DNA of 64,000 nt, from assembly GCA_964596775.1 (NCBI GenBank), contig CAZQVN010000004.1, positions 104,525 through 168,524 on the forward strand, read 5' to 3'. Every line of letters starts with the position of its first letter. Position 1 is the stretch's first letter. Below the pieces are notes generated by a model that did no database searches, was not told the DNA's origin, and saw nothing but the letters and a program-made list of their open reading frames with translations. The DNA is from CAZQVN01 sp964596775 (lineage in GTDB: Bacteria; Eisenbacteria; RBG-16-71-46; JABDJR01; JAWXBZ01). The position numbers were made by a program, and so were the translations under genes. Positions 24,406-34,492 of the stretch are shown piece by piece.

Positions 24406-26919
24406 TCAGCGGATCCGCACCAGCCGTGCCGTCCGCTCGAACCCGTCCCCCGCCGCGCGGACGAAGTAGATGCCCGCCGGTACCGGCCGCCCTTCCTCGT
24501 TCGTGCCGTCCCAGCGGAGGCCCCACTCGGCCGGGGCGACGCCGTCGGCGAGGCTCCGGACCCGGCGGCCGTTCACGTCGAAGACGCCGACGGACAGCGG
24601 TCCCGCGGAGGGGCGGCTGACGCGGAGGTCGGTGGCCACCTGGAACGGGTTCGGCCCGGCCAGGAGCGTCACCCGGGTGGCCGGGAGTCGATCGTCACCG
24701 GGCACGGCGCTCTGCACCGGCGCGGCGTAGTACCCGAAGTCGTCCACGCCCGCTTCGACGATCGAGCCGCCGCCGAGATCCTGGGCGATGAAGCGCATCC
24801 GGACCGCGTTCGTCGTGGCGATGTAGTCGAGGACGCGGATGTCGTAGTACGTCCACGCGTGATTCGATGAGTAGATGGAGTCGACGGCCGTCCACGTGGT
24901 CCCGCCGTTGGCCGAGATGCTGATCACGAACGGGTCCGTGCCCGGGTTGCTCCCCCCGTCGTTCGTATACCAGTAGTAGAAGGAGATGTGCGGATCGGCC
25001 ACGCCGGACAGATCGAACACCGGCGAGCGGAGCGTCGTGATGCCGTTGTCCACGTCGGCGACGCCCACCGCGCCGCCGACCGGGCCGTTTCCGGTGATGA
25101 AGCAGTTCACGCCCGGCGCCGGAGTGTGATCGTCCTCCGGCTGGATCGTCAGCGGGCCGGCCCCCCCTTCGCCGTCGGGATGATGCAGCGGTCCGACCCG
25201 GTCGCGGAGGGACAGCGGCCCGATGATCGCGGGCGCCTGCGGTCCCGTGCCCACGGGATCGGCGAGAATCCAGAGACCCGCCGTGGCGTTGTCGCCGGGA
25301 GCGGACAGGGACCACCCCGCGGCCGCCTCCACATCATAGTAGAAGTCCATGGCCGTCAGGTTCAGGTTGGCCGTCGTCGTGGAACCGCCGACCACCTGGA
25401 CGTTCTGCTGGGCGTGGAGGTAACCCGCGCGGGCCGCTTCGAGCAGGTGCGGCCCCTCCGGAACGTTCCCCAGGCTGTAGGCGCCCCCGGCGGTGCTCGA
25501 TGTTTCCAGGGGCGTTTCATGGAGATGCAGTTCGGACCCGGGCAGCGGGGTCATGCCCACGCCGCCGGTGATCGTCCCGGCCACCGTTCCCTTGGGGATC
25601 GGCGTCATCACGATGTTGCGGATCGTGGTCTGTCCGGAGGCGACCGGTCCGGAATTGGACGCGGGATAGTCCCCGAAGCGGGTGGCCTCGATATTGTAGG
25701 AGCCGGCGTCGAGGGCCAGCGCGAACTTGCCGGAGGCGAACGTCGTGAAGCTGATCCCCGTGCCCGGCGCCTCGACCCGCGCTCCCTCGATCGGAAGCCC
25801 GGAGCCTGCCGCGGTGACGGTGCCCTTCATCAGGCCGTAGTCGAGATCCGCCTGGAACACGAACAGGCCGCCCGAAATGTCGCTGACGATGAACGTGCCC
25901 GAGGGGTAATAGGGGTCCACGCCCCAGTCGCCGTTGAATCCGCCGGAGGCTCCCGGCCAGGTGTCGTAGTAGCCGACCTCGGTCGGCGTCATCGGGTCGG
26001 ACACGTCGAGGATGCGCACCCCCTCCGTGTAGTGGGACACGAACGCGAGGTCCCCCTTCACGTGAACGTTGTGGGCGATCGCCACCGGGTTCGCCGTGTA
26101 CCGCGCCACTTCCGTCACCGCCGGAAGCCCGGTGATGTCGTACACGGTGACGAATCCGGTCGAGTTTTCGTCCGTCGTGAACAGGTAGTTTCCGCTCTGC
26201 GACGTCCAGCTGTTGTGCGTGAAGTTCCCGGGCGTGGTCCAGATGGCCACCTGCGTCGGGCTGGCCGGATTCGTGACGTCGAGAACGATCTCGAACCCTT
26301 CATAGATGGACGCCACGAACAGCTGGTTTCCCCGGACATGGCTGTCGTGAACGTAGTGGGCCGTGTAGCTGGCCAGCTGAACCGGCGCCTCGGGGTTGGC
26401 CAGCGACAGGATCCGCATTCCGCCGGTCTGGCCGTTGGCGCCGTTGGCGTAGGCGAGCGATCGGGCCGGATCCACGGTGATGGTGTGCGCCGACGAGAAA
26501 CCGTTCCAGGTGGCCGCGAGAACCGGCGCCTGCGGGTTCGTCATCCGGATGATCTGCAGGCCGGACGCGGTGCCTTCCGAAACGACATAGATGTAGTTGC
26601 CCATCTGCTTCATTTCGCGCCACGAAGAGCTGACGCCGGGGATGAACCCGACGAGCGTCGGCAAAGACGGGTTCACGATGTTGTAGATGGCGGTGCCGGT
26701 GTTCGTGCCGATCACGGCATATTCCCGGCCATCGGAATGGACGTACGAACAGCAGTTCGCGTAGGCCGCGTAGGAGTCGATGTTGGCCATCAGCGTGACG
26801 TTCCGGCTGACCTGGGCGGAGGCGGGAAGGGCGAAGAGCGACAGGGCGAAGATGCCCGGAATCAAAATGCCTGCGCTCCGCGAGCGCAGTGCGGCAAATC
26901 CAGTTAGGGCTGTGGTCAC
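24406..26919 (-). CDS. LVIVD-repeat (choice-of-anchor B) surface protein with FlgD-like C-terminus
   Basis: This 837-residue secreted protein has a signal peptide (to about 35, PASAQ). LVIVD-type propeller repeats follow (NPSLPTLVGFIPG, LQIIRMTNPQAPVLA, MRILSLANPEAPVQLA, FEIVLDVTNPASPTQVA, VRILDVSDPMTPTEVG), then two carboxypeptidase regulatory-like sandwiches (KGTVTAAGSGLPIEGARV, GTVAGTITGG), a jelly-roll-like domain (DPHISFYYWYTNDGG) and a FlgD-like sorting domain (AGPNPFQ ... AGIYFVRAAGDGFERTARLVRIR). It is probably displayed on or released from the cell surface, with an adhesive or binding role. The GTG start has GGAGGATACC immediately upstream. Confidence 0.9.
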   Translation of the reverse strand: MTTALTGFAALRSRSAGILIPGIFALSLFALPASAQVSRNVTLMANIDSYAAYANCCSYVHSDGREYAVIGTNTGTAIYNIVNPSLPTLVGFIPGVSSSWREMKQMGNYIYVVSEGTASGLQIIRMTNPQAPVLAATWNGFSSAHTITVDPARSLAYANGANGQTGGMRILSLANPEAPVQLASYTAHYVHDSHVRGNQLFVASIYEGFEIVLDVTNPASPTQVAIWTTPGNFTHNSWTSQSGNYLFTTDENSTGFVTVYDITGLPAVTEVARYTANPVAIAHNVHVKGDLAFVSHYTEGVRILDVSDPMTPTEVGYYDTWPGASGGFNGDWGVDPYYPSGTFIVSDISGGLFVFQADLDYGLMKGTVTAAGSGLPIEGARVEAPGTGISFTTFASGKFALALDAGSYNIEATRFGDYPASNSGPVASGQTTIRNIVMTPIPKGTVAGTITGGVGMTPLPGSELHLHETPLETSSTAGGAYSLGNVPEGPHLLEAARAGYLHAQQNVQVVGGSTTTANLNLTAMDFYYDVEAAAGWSLSAPGDNATAGLWILADPVGTGPQAPAIIGPLSLRDRVGPLHHPDGEGGAGPLTIQPEDDHTPAPGVNCFITGNGPVGGAVGVADVDNGITTLRSPVFDLSGVADPHISFYYWYTNDGGSNPGTDPFVISISANGGTTWTAVDSIYSSNHAWTYYDIRVLDYIATTNAVRMRFIAQDLGGGSIVEAGVDDFGYYAAPVQSAVPGDDRLPATRVTLLAGPNPFQVATDLRVSRPSAGPLSVGVFDVNGRRVRSLADGVAPAEWGLRWDGTNEEGRPVPAGIYFVRAAGDGFERTARLVRIR

Positions 26920-27060
26920 GGTATCCTCCGATGCGATGCGCTGCCGCCCGCCGATGTCGGCGGGCGCATGAGTTTACCGTATTGCGGTGCGCCGGGGCCA
27001 CGTTCGATTCTTCGGGGTGCAAGACATTTGGGGGCTCCGAACGGGGCGTCGGTGCACCGG

Positions 27061-29334
27061 CTACCGGTCGACTCCGACCCGGTTCAGGCCGTCCAGGGCG
27101 GCTTTCCGCCTCTCGTCGCTGACGAGGTTCGTCGAATCGGACGGTTCGGGAGAAAGGATGGCCAGAATGCGCTCGTACTCGGTGCGGGCGCTGTCCGGCT
27201 TTCCCTCGGCTTCATACAAGCGCGCGAGTTCGAGCCGGATCTGTGTCTCGGCTTCCGGAGATTCGGCGAGCCCCGGCGATCGCCCGGCTTCAAGAAGGAT
27301 GGTGCGGGCCCGGGCCGTGTCCCCTTCTTCCCTGAGAAACCCGGCATAGACCATGGCAACCTCCGGATTGCGGCGGGTCACGTCCATGCCGGTCTCGAAA
27401 CATCGACGGGCGTCCGTGATGTTGCCGAGTTTTTGATGGGACTTCGCCGCCAGCACGTACGTCCAGGCCCAGGCATAGCGCCCCCGGATCAGCGGCTCCA
27501 GCACCTGGATGCACTCCGGGTAACGTCCGGCCGTGTAGTAACCCCGGCCGAGCAGGTAGGTGAAGAACCGGTCCTCGGGATACAGCTCGTGGGCGGAGGA
27601 TGCCGACCGGATCAGTCGCTCCGGGTCCTCGGTCACCACGGCGTCGATGAGGTCGATCTGTATCACGTCCCGCGGGGAAGCGCTGTCGCGCAGCCGTCGG
27701 AGAATGTCCAGGTTCTTCTGCATGCGGGCCTCGTCTCCAAGATTCCAGCAGCTTCCGACGAGATCCACGTACGCGGCCACGAACTGGGTGTCGATCGCCA
27801 CCGCCTGCTCGGCATAGCTGGCCGCCTCCCGCCAGCGGGAGGCGATCAGGGCCTCGCGCGCCCGGAGATAGAGCCGGTAGGCATCCGACGACGAGGTGGT
27901 TATGTCCCGCAACCATTGACTCTCCGAACCGGCGGCCACGAGGTCGATTTCAAGCCAGGTCTGCAGCCTGGGTATGAGTTCGCCCGCGAGGCGGAACAGG
28001 TCGTCCGAGGCCGGACCGGTGATGGACGCCGCGTGGAGGACCTTGCTCGTCTCCACATCGACGACCCGGCACTGGAGGCGGATGTCCCCGCCGGAGCGGA
28101 GCATGCTGCCGACGATCGCCCGACCGATGCCGCGCCCCTTGAGCCTTTCGAACGCCGGGGCGCCCGCGTCGGTGGTCCGGTCCGGGCTTCCCAGAAGCTG
28201 GGAGAGGCGCTGCGGATCGTACACATCGAGATCCCTGGACCGCGCCATGGCCGTGCCGAGCAGTTCGGGAAGCCCGCGCCCGATCCAGTCGAAGGCCGGG
28301 TCGCCGGTCAGGTTCTCGAACTCGAGCATGGCGATGGACGCGGTTCGCGCCGGCACGGAGGTGGTGTGGTCCGCCGGCGGGGGCCTGCCGGACAGAACAA
28401 GATAGGCCAGGACCAGCGCGAGTGATGTGGCGGCGAAAAGCCAGGGCCGCAGGCGGGACCGGCTGCGGTCGGGGGTCGAAGGCGGCGGCGCCGTGTCGAC
28501 GCTCTTCAGGCCGTCCAGGATCTCGCGGGCCGAGGGGAACCGTGCGTCGGGATCCTTTTCCAGGCAGCGCCGGAGGATCGCTTCGAAGGCCGGCGGCACC
28601 CGGACACCCGTCAGCGGAAGGGGGTTTTCCCTGAGGATCGCCGCGGAAACCTCCGCCCACGAGGTTCCGGAGAACGCCCGCCTCCCGGCCAGCAGTTCAT
28701 AGAGGATCGCTCCGAGGCAGAACAGGTCGGCGCGCTGATCCACGGGGCGGCCCTGCAGCTGTTCCGGTGCCATGTAACCGATCGTTCCCATGATCGTACC
28801 GGGCACCGTCACACCGGTGACCGTGGGAGCCGCGTCGTCGACCTCCCCCGGCCGGGGCAGGATCCGGGCCAGGCCGAAGTCGAGGATCTTCACATGCCCG
28901 TCCGAGGTCACGAACAGGTTTTCCGGTTTCAGGTCGCGATGGACGATGCCCCGGTCATGCATCGCCACGAGGCCGTCGGCGATCTGGCGGGCGATGCCAA
29001 GGGTTTCTTCCAGGGACAGGGGCCCGGCGGCGATCTTCTCCCGGAGCGTGGAGCCCTCGAGAAGCTCCATCACGGCATAGGTAATGCCCTGCTCCGTACC
29101 GACGTCAAAGAGGGAAAGGATGTTGGGATGGGTTGTTGTCGCGGCGGCCAGTGCCTCACGGCCGAACCGGGCCAGTGCCGCGGCATCCAGCGCCACCGCT
29201 TCCGGCAGAACCTTGATGGCCACGTCGCGCTGCAGCCGCGGGTCGCGGGCGCGATACACTTCGCCCATCCCCCCGGAACCAAGGGGTGCCAGGATTTCGT
29301 AGCGTCCAAGGCGGGTTCCCATAGCGAGCGGCAT
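27061..29334 (-). CDS. Transmembrane Ser/Thr kinase with TolB-like and TPR output/sensor region
   Basis: This 757-residue kinase has GSGGMGEV (19-26), Lys41, HRDLKPEN (Asp134), DFG 152-154 and MAPEQ, then one transmembrane helix (about 298-315). The outer part begins with a TolB/FlgO-like module (SIAMLEFENLTGDPAFDWIGRGLPELL ... AIVGSMLRSGGDIRLQCRVVD) and continues as TPR repeats to the end (AYRLYLRAREALIASRWREA, YPECIQVLEPLIRG, ARRCFETGMDVTRRNP). This build is common in Acidobacteria and related phyla and is thought to sense envelope state. It converges with the surface-protein gene and stands opposite the Uup gene. Confidence 0.95.
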   Translation of the reverse strand: MPLAMGTRLGRYEILAPLGSGGMGEVYRARDPRLQRDVAIKVLPEAVALDAAALARFGREALAAATTTHPNILSLFDVGTEQGITYAVMELLEGSTLREKIAAGPLSLEETLGIARQIADGLVAMHDRGIVHRDLKPENLFVTSDGHVKILDFGLARILPRPGEVDDAAPTVTGVTVPGTIMGTIGYMAPEQLQGRPVDQRADLFCLGAILYELLAGRRAFSGTSWAEVSAAILRENPLPLTGVRVPPAFEAILRRCLEKDPDARFPSAREILDGLKSVDTAPPPSTPDRSRSRLRPWLFAATSLALVLAYLVLSGRPPPADHTTSVPARTASIAMLEFENLTGDPAFDWIGRGLPELLGTAMARSRDLDVYDPQRLSQLLGSPDRTTDAGAPAFERLKGRGIGRAIVGSMLRSGGDIRLQCRVVDVETSKVLHAASITGPASDDLFRLAGELIPRLQTWLEIDLVAAGSESQWLRDITTSSSDAYRLYLRAREALIASRWREAASYAEQAVAIDTQFVAAYVDLVGSCWNLGDEARMQKNLDILRRLRDSASPRDVIQIDLIDAVVTEDPERLIRSASSAHELYPEDRFFTYLLGRGYYTAGRYPECIQVLEPLIRGRYAWAWTYVLAAKSHQKLGNITDARRCFETGMDVTRRNPEVAMVYAGFLREEGDTARARTILLEAGRSPGLAESPEAETQIRLELARLYEAEGKPDSARTEYERILAILSPEPSDSTNLVSDERRKAALDGLNRVGVDR

Positions 29335-29396
29335 CCACCCAATCTAGCGCAGGAGTCGGCCGCGGGGAAGCGAGCCGGACGCCGCTTTCCGCTCCG

Positions 29397-29469
29397 CCCC
29401 GTTTGCTCCCGGGAATCCAGTGCCCTAATCCGCTTCCCCGTTTGCTCCGGGGAATCCGGTGCCCTACTC
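29397..29469. repeat. Imperfect direct repeat upstream of uup
   Basis: Two copies of about 34 nt, CCCCGTTTGCTCC...GGAATCC.GTGCCCTA, lie at 29397-29430 and 29436-29469 with a period of 39 nt. They fill most of the 177-nt divergent region between the kinase gene and uup. They could be duplicated regulator-binding sites or a simple duplication. Confidence 0.7.
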
Positions 29470-29511
29470 TGTCGGGATGAATGTGATACCGCTCACCGTC
29501 CCCGCGCCGAC

Positions 29512-31320
29512 ATGGCCCTGATCAGCCTCAACTCCGTCAGCCTCAAGTTCGCCGGCCCCCCGGTTCTCGACTCCGCCAGCCTCCAGATCGAGGAGGGGGA
29601 GCGGATCGGCCTGCTCGGCCGGAACGGCGCCGGAAAGACGACGATTCTGAGGCTCCTTGAGGGGTCGCTGGCGCCCGACTCCGGTGATGTCGTCCGCCGG
29701 CCGGGCCTCCGGGTGGCGATGCTGCAGCAGGACGTGCCCCGCGACCTGAACGGCCCGGTTCTTGCTTACCTGCACGAAGCCTGCGAGGCGGCGCGGCATC
29801 ACTCTCCGTGGGAGGTGGAGCGGCAGATCGACCAGGCCGTCCGCGACCTCTCCCTCGACCCCGCAGCCAGGATCGAAACGCTCTCCGACGGATCCCGGCG
29901 CCGCGTACTTCTCGCGGCGGCCCTCGTCCGCGACCCGGATCTCCTGATCCTCGACGAGCCGACGAACCATCTCGACATCGACGCGATCAACCACCTGGAA
30001 GAGGCGCTCCAGCGCCGGCGCGGCACGATCGTCTTCGTCACGCACGACCGGAGCTTTCTGCGCCGCCTCGCGAACCGCATCGTCGACCTCGACCGCGGAA
30101 CGATCCGCGGCTACCAGTCGGGCTACGACGCATATCTCGACGCGAAGGATGCGGCACGGACCGTCGAAGCGGGGCAGGACGCGCAGTTCGACAGGAAACT
30201 GGCGCAGGAGGAGGCGTGGCTGCGCCAGGGGATCAAGGCGCGGCGGACCCGGAACGAGGGGCGGGTCAGGTCGCTCGAGGCGCTCCGGGTCGAGCGTTCG
30301 CAACGGCGCGAGGAGACGGGCCGGGTCCGGGCCCAACTCCAGGAGGCGGACCCCTCCGGCAAGATCGTGCTCCGCCTCCGCGACGTCGGCTTCGACTACG
30401 GCGGGTCACCGATCGTCACGGGACTCAGCGGAACGTTCCTGCGCGGCGACCGCATCGGCATCCTCGGCCCGAACGGCTGCGGCAAGACGACGCTGATCGG
30501 ACTGCTGCTCGGCAGGATCGCCCCAACGGAGGGCTCCGTAGAGCCCGGAACGAAACTCGAGGTGGCGTACTTCGAGCAGGGGCACGACGCCCTCGACGAA
30601 GCGAAGACGGTCATGGACAACGTGTCCGAAGGGCGCGAGATGATCACCGTGGGATCCGGAGAGCGCCACGTGGTCGGCTATCTCAAGGACTTCCTGTTCA
30701 CCGCGGACCAGATGCGCGGACCGGTGACGAAGCTGTCCGGCGGGGAACGGCGCCGGCTCCAGCTCGCCCGGGTGCTCTCGCGCCCCTGCAACCTGCTCGT
30801 TCTCGACGAGCCCACGAACGATCTCGACCTGGAAACGCTCGAGCTCCTCGAGGACCTCCTCCTCGACTTCCAGGGAACGCTGCTCGTCGTGTCGCACGAC
30901 CGGGCGTTCCTGGACAACGTGGTCACCTCCACGCTCGTGGCGGAGGGCGCGGGGCGCTGGACGGAGTACGCCGGAGGCTACGAGGACTGGCTGCGGCAGC
31001 GGAAACCCGAAGCGCCCGCCCCGGCGCCGAAGGGTCCGGCGGCGCCGAAGAAGCCGGCCGGGTCCGCACCCGGCGCTCCACCGCGACCCCGCAAGCTCTC
31101 GTTCAGGGAAAAGCGCGAACATGAACAGCTGCCCGCAACGATCGAGCGCCTCGAGGCGGAAAAGCAGGCGATCTACGACGCGATGGCGGCGCCGGATTTC
31201 CACACGACGCCCGCCGCCGACATCGCGCGGATGAAGGAGCGCGTGACCGCGATCGACGCCGAGGTTCACACCGCGTACGAGCGGTGGATGGAACTGGAGA
31301 CGATCGCTTCCGGCGGGTGA
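29512..31320 (+). CDS. uup: ABC-F family ATPase, Uup type
   Basis: This 602-residue soluble protein has two ABC cassettes and no membrane domain. Cassette 1: Walker A GRNGAGKT 36-43, signature LSDGS 124-128, Walker B LLILDE 144-149. Cassette 2: GPNGCGKT 319-326, LSGGERRR near 405, LLVLDE near 424. Between them is the basic interdomain linker (about 215-280). After cassette 2 comes a Pro/Ala-rich spacer and a C-terminal coiled coil (about 535-600), which is diagnostic of Uup. ABC-F proteins act on ribosomes; Uup is linked to ribosome function and DNA-junction binding. The first signature has Asp for Gly and Ser for Gln, so that site may differ in activity. Confidence 0.93.
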   Translation: MALISLNSVSLKFAGPPVLDSASLQIEEGERIGLLGRNGAGKTTILRLLEGSLAPDSGDVVRRPGLRVAMLQQDVPRDLNGPVLAYLHEACEAARHHSPWEVERQIDQAVRDLSLDPAARIETLSDGSRRRVLLAAALVRDPDLLILDEPTNHLDIDAINHLEEALQRRRGTIVFVTHDRSFLRRLANRIVDLDRGTIRGYQSGYDAYLDAKDAARTVEAGQDAQFDRKLAQEEAWLRQGIKARRTRNEGRVRSLEALRVERSQRREETGRVRAQLQEADPSGKIVLRLRDVGFDYGGSPIVTGLSGTFLRGDRIGILGPNGCGKTTLIGLLLGRIAPTEGSVEPGTKLEVAYFEQGHDALDEAKTVMDNVSEGREMITVGSGERHVVGYLKDFLFTADQMRGPVTKLSGGERRRLQLARVLSRPCNLLVLDEPTNDLDLETLELLEDLLLDFQGTLLVVSHDRAFLDNVVTSTLVAEGAGRWTEYAGGYEDWLRQRKPEAPAPAPKGPAAPKKPAGSAPGAPPRPRKLSFREKREHEQLPATIERLEAEKQAIYDAMAAPDFHTTPAADIARMKERVTAIDAEVHTAYERWMELETIASGG

Positions 31321-31337
31321 GCCTGAGCCGCCGTCCG

Positions 31338-33383
31338 CTACCAGAGCCGGACGCGCTCCTCCGGATCCAGCCACATGCCGTCGCCCGGCTTTGTGCCGAA
31401 CGCCTCGTGGAACTCGTCGATGTTCCGGTACGGGCCGATGACCCGGAACTCCAGCGGGGCGTGCGGATCGGAGGCGAGACGGCGGACGATCAGCTCGTCG
31501 TGGCTCTTCCCCTTGCGGGACATCGCATACCCGATGAAGAACCGCTGCGCCCCGGTGAATCCGTCGATGACCGGCGCTTCCTTCCCCTTCAGGCTCGCGA
31601 TGTAGGCCCGGTAGGCCATGGTGACCCCGGAGAGGTCGCCGATGTTCTCGCCGAGCGTGAACGCGCCGTTGACCGTCATCCCCTCGATCGGCGAGAACGC
31701 GTTGTACTGTTCGACGAGCCTCTTCGTGCGCTCCTCGAACTGCGCGCGATCCTCGTCCGTCCACCAGTTGACCATGTTGCCGTCGCCGTCGAAGCGGCTC
31801 CCCTGGTCGTCGAAGCCGTGCGAGATCTCATGCCCGATCACGCCGCCGACCGCCCCGTAGTTGATGGCGTCGTCGGCCCACAGCTGGAAGAAGGGCGGCT
31901 GCAGGCGCGCGGCCGGAAAGACGATCTCGTTCTTCGTCGGGCTGTAGTAGGCATTGACCGTCTGCGGCGTCATGCTCCACTCGGTGCGGTCCACCGGCTT
32001 GCCGTAGCGGGCCACCTGCCGGTTGTGCTCCCATTCGTTCGCGCGGCGCAGGTTGCCGGCGTGATCCCCGCGCACGATCTCGAGGGCCGAGTAGTCGCGC
32101 CACACGTCGGGGTAGCCGATCTTCGCCGTGAACTTCGACAGCTTTTCCCGGGCCTTCGCCCGCGTTTCCGGGGTCATCCATTTCAGTTCATCGAGGCTTT
32201 CGTCCAGCGTGGCGATGACGTTGTCCACGAGCTCCAGCATTTTCGCCTTGGCTTCCGGCGGAAAGTACTCGGCCACGTACAGCTTGCCGACCGCCTCGCC
32301 GACCAGGTCATCGACGATCCCCACGCCCTGCTTCCAGCGCTCCCGCTCCTCCTTCTGCCCGCTCATGACGCGGTTGCGGAATTCGAAGCGGATGGCGGCG
32401 GTGAGCGAATCGAGATGATGTCCGCGGGCGTCCATCACCTGGAACGCCATGTAGTCCTTCCACTCCGCGACCGGGCGGGAGCCGACGAGACCGTCGAGCA
32501 CCTTGAAGTAGTCCGGCTGCATCACGATGACCGTGTCCGCGGCGCCGAGTCCGAGGATCCTGAGCGCCGCGGCCCAGTCGATGTTCGTGCCGAGCGTCTT
32601 CAGGTCGGCGACGGCGTGGGGGTTGTAGCGGGCTTCGAGGTCGCGGTTTTTCACCTTGTCCGTGAAGGCCCGGGCCATTTCCGTTTCCAGGGCGTACTGG
32701 GCCGCGGCGGCCGCCTCCGCGGACTCCCGCGTGTAACCGGCGGCCATGAGCATGTCGCGGATGTAGTCCGGCATCGCCTCCCGCGCCTTCTCGAAGTTCG
32801 GGTTGTCGGTGTCGAGGTAGTAGTCGCGGTCGGGCAGGGTCAGTCCCCCCTGACCGAGGTACGCGGTGTTCATCGCGGAATTGCGGAGGTCGGCGAAGAC
32901 GCCGAGACCGAACGGGCCGCCGATGCCGATGCGTTCCAGCCGGGCCATCGCCTCGATGAGCGACTGCCGGTCCCGGATGCCGGCCACGATGTCGAGCTCC
33001 GGCCGGATCGCCTCGACGCCGGCCTTGTTGATGGCGTCCTCATCCATCCAGCTCGCGTAGATGTCCCCGACCTTCTGCGATTCCGATCCGGCCGGCCCGG
33101 GATTGGCGGCGGCCTGCTCGATGATCTTCCTCAGGGCCTTCTCCGCCTCTTCGCTGACCTGGTGATAGACGGTGTAGCTGGAATAGATCGCCGGGATCTC
33201 GGTCTTGTCGAGCCAGCCGCCGTTGGCGAACCGGTAGAAATCGTCCTGGGGACGCACGGAGCGGTTGAGCGCGTCGAGGTGAACCCCGGACTGCAGCGAT
33301 TCTGCCGCGGCGGGTTGGGGGTTCATCACGGGCAGCACGGCCAGGGCGGCGAGAAACAATCCGGTCGGTATTCTTGCGGGCAT
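31338..33383 (-). CDS. M13 family zinc metallopeptidase (neprilysin/PepO-like), secreted
   Basis: This 681-residue endopeptidase has a signal peptide (to about 27, PAAAE). The zinc site is complete: HEISH with His518, Glu519 and His522, and the third ligand Glu579 in GENIGD, with Asp583 as the supporting acid. NAYYSPTKNEIVFPAARLQPPFF and the C-terminal Trp are family hallmarks. The N-terminal half is the helical lid domain. M13 enzymes cleave oligopeptides under about 40 residues, outside the cytoplasm here. Start chosen to give the normal signal peptide. It converges with uup, 17 nt away. Confidence 0.95.
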   Translation of the reverse strand: MPARIPTGLFLAALAVLPVMNPQPAAAESLQSGVHLDALNRSVRPQDDFYRFANGGWLDKTEIPAIYSSYTVYHQVSEEAEKALRKIIEQAAANPGPAGSESQKVGDIYASWMDEDAINKAGVEAIRPELDIVAGIRDRQSLIEAMARLERIGIGGPFGLGVFADLRNSAMNTAYLGQGGLTLPDRDYYLDTDNPNFEKAREAMPDYIRDMLMAAGYTRESAEAAAAAQYALETEMARAFTDKVKNRDLEARYNPHAVADLKTLGTNIDWAAALRILGLGAADTVIVMQPDYFKVLDGLVGSRPVAEWKDYMAFQVMDARGHHLDSLTAAIRFEFRNRVMSGQKEERERWKQGVGIVDDLVGEAVGKLYVAEYFPPEAKAKMLELVDNVIATLDESLDELKWMTPETRAKAREKLSKFTAKIGYPDVWRDYSALEIVRGDHAGNLRRANEWEHNRQVARYGKPVDRTEWSMTPQTVNAYYSPTKNEIVFPAARLQPPFFQLWADDAINYGAVGGVIGHEISHGFDDQGSRFDGDGNMVNWWTDEDRAQFEERTKRLVEQYNAFSPIEGMTVNGAFTLGENIGDLSGVTMAYRAYIASLKGKEAPVIDGFTGAQRFFIGYAMSRKGKSHDELIVRRLASDPHAPLEFRVIGPYRNIDEFHEAFGTKPGDGMWLDPEERVRLW

Positions 33384-33508
33384 CGGAAATCCCCTATGAG
33401 GCAGAAGGAAAGAGCGGTTCACGGCGGTGCGGGTCCGGCAGGGGACCGGACCGGATGGCGCAACCCGTACATGATAATCGAATCGTGCGGAAAGGGCACC
33501 CCCGAAGC

Positions 33509-34492
33509 TCAGTCCTTTCCGAGCCGGGCCACCAGCGCGGTGATGGCGAAACCGACGGCGATCAGCCCGAGCGCCGCCGCCACCTGCATCGCGGCCGGGG
33601 AAAAGAACTCGACCGCCCACTTGTCCGGCTCGGCGAGGAGGCCGGCCAGGGTGTCGGCGGTCACCGGGACTCCGCCCACGACGTCGCCGACCACCGGGGC
33701 CCTGCCGCGCTGAAACGGCCAGAGCCCGACGACCGCGCCGGCCAGGAGGCCGAGCAGGACGCCGAGCGTGGGATTCTCGAAGCGGGCCATCATCCACTTG
33801 AGCACGTTGCTTACCAGAACCACGCCGAGAACGACTCCGACGCCCACCGGGACAACGATGGACAGGAGAGGTCCCATCATCGCGGCGGTGTCGCCGGCGG
33901 ACAGCGCCGCCCGGAAGCGGTCGATGCCGTCGAGGATCGGCAGGTACACCCCGAGCACGAGGAGTATGTAGGCGCCGCTGACGCCCGGAAGGATCATGGC
34001 GCTGGCTCCGCCGACGCCGGCCAGGAAGAACCAGCCCCACCCGGAAGCGGTGGCACCGCCCGCCTCGGAGGCCTGGGCCACGGCCAGGGCCGCCATGCCG
34101 GCGAACCCGGCTGCGGCGCCGAGCCACATCCCGCGGGTCGGCGCCTTGATCATCCCGCGGACGATCGGCAGGCCGCCGAGCGTGAGGCCGATGAACAGGC
34201 TGTACATGATCCAGCGCTGGTCGCGCACGAGAATCTTGATCGGGCCGGCCAGGAGCAGGATCGCCAGCATCGCGGTGATCATCACCGTGCCGAGCGTGAC
34301 GAGCGACGTGCGCCGGAACTTGAGCGTGGTCAGCTCCGCGATGGCCCCGATGAACAGCGGATAGATACCGGCGGCCAGGAGCATCGTGCCGCCGCTGATG
34401 CCGGGAACGAGGTTCGCCAGCCCCATGAGGACTCCCCCGAAGCCGGATCGGGCCACGAGGCGGGGCAGATTTTCGGGTGTCGGCTGGGTCAC
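33509..34492 (-). CDS. popT: DUF368 membrane protein, undecaprenyl-phosphate translocase candidate
   Basis: This 327-residue polytopic protein has about eight to ten hydrophobic helices and the DUF368 signatures FGGVLMGLANLVPGISGGTM near the N-terminus and GGASAMILPGVSGAYILLVLG in the middle. The second is an inverted-topology repeat of the first. Established knowledge: DUF368 proteins (PopT) return undecaprenyl phosphate across the cytoplasmic membrane for reuse in peptidoglycan and polysaccharide export. It lies next to an acyltransferase and an M13 peptidase but has its own divergent start region. The symbol is by family; the function here is inferred. Confidence 0.9.
   Translation of the reverse strand: MTQPTPENLPRLVARSGFGGVLMGLANLVPGISGGTMLLAAGIYPLFIGAIAELTTLKFRRTSLVTLGTVMITAMLAILLLAGPIKILVRDQRWIMYSLFIGLTLGGLPIVRGMIKAPTRGMWLGAAAGFAGMAALAVAQASEAGGATASGWGWFFLAGVGGASAMILPGVSGAYILLVLGVYLPILDGIDRFRAALSAGDTAAMMGPLLSIVVPVGVGVVLGVVLVSNVLKWMMARFENPTLGVLLGLLAGAVVGLWPFQRGRAPVVGDVVGGVPVTADTLAGLLAEPDKWAVEFFSPAAMQVAAALGLIAVGFAITALVARLGKD

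Noticed and set aside
29335..29511. Upstream extension of the uup reading frame into the kinase gene
   Set aside because: The extension to 28894 is antisense to kinase coding sequence and lacks any Uup similarity; the ATG at 29512 matches the family N-terminus.
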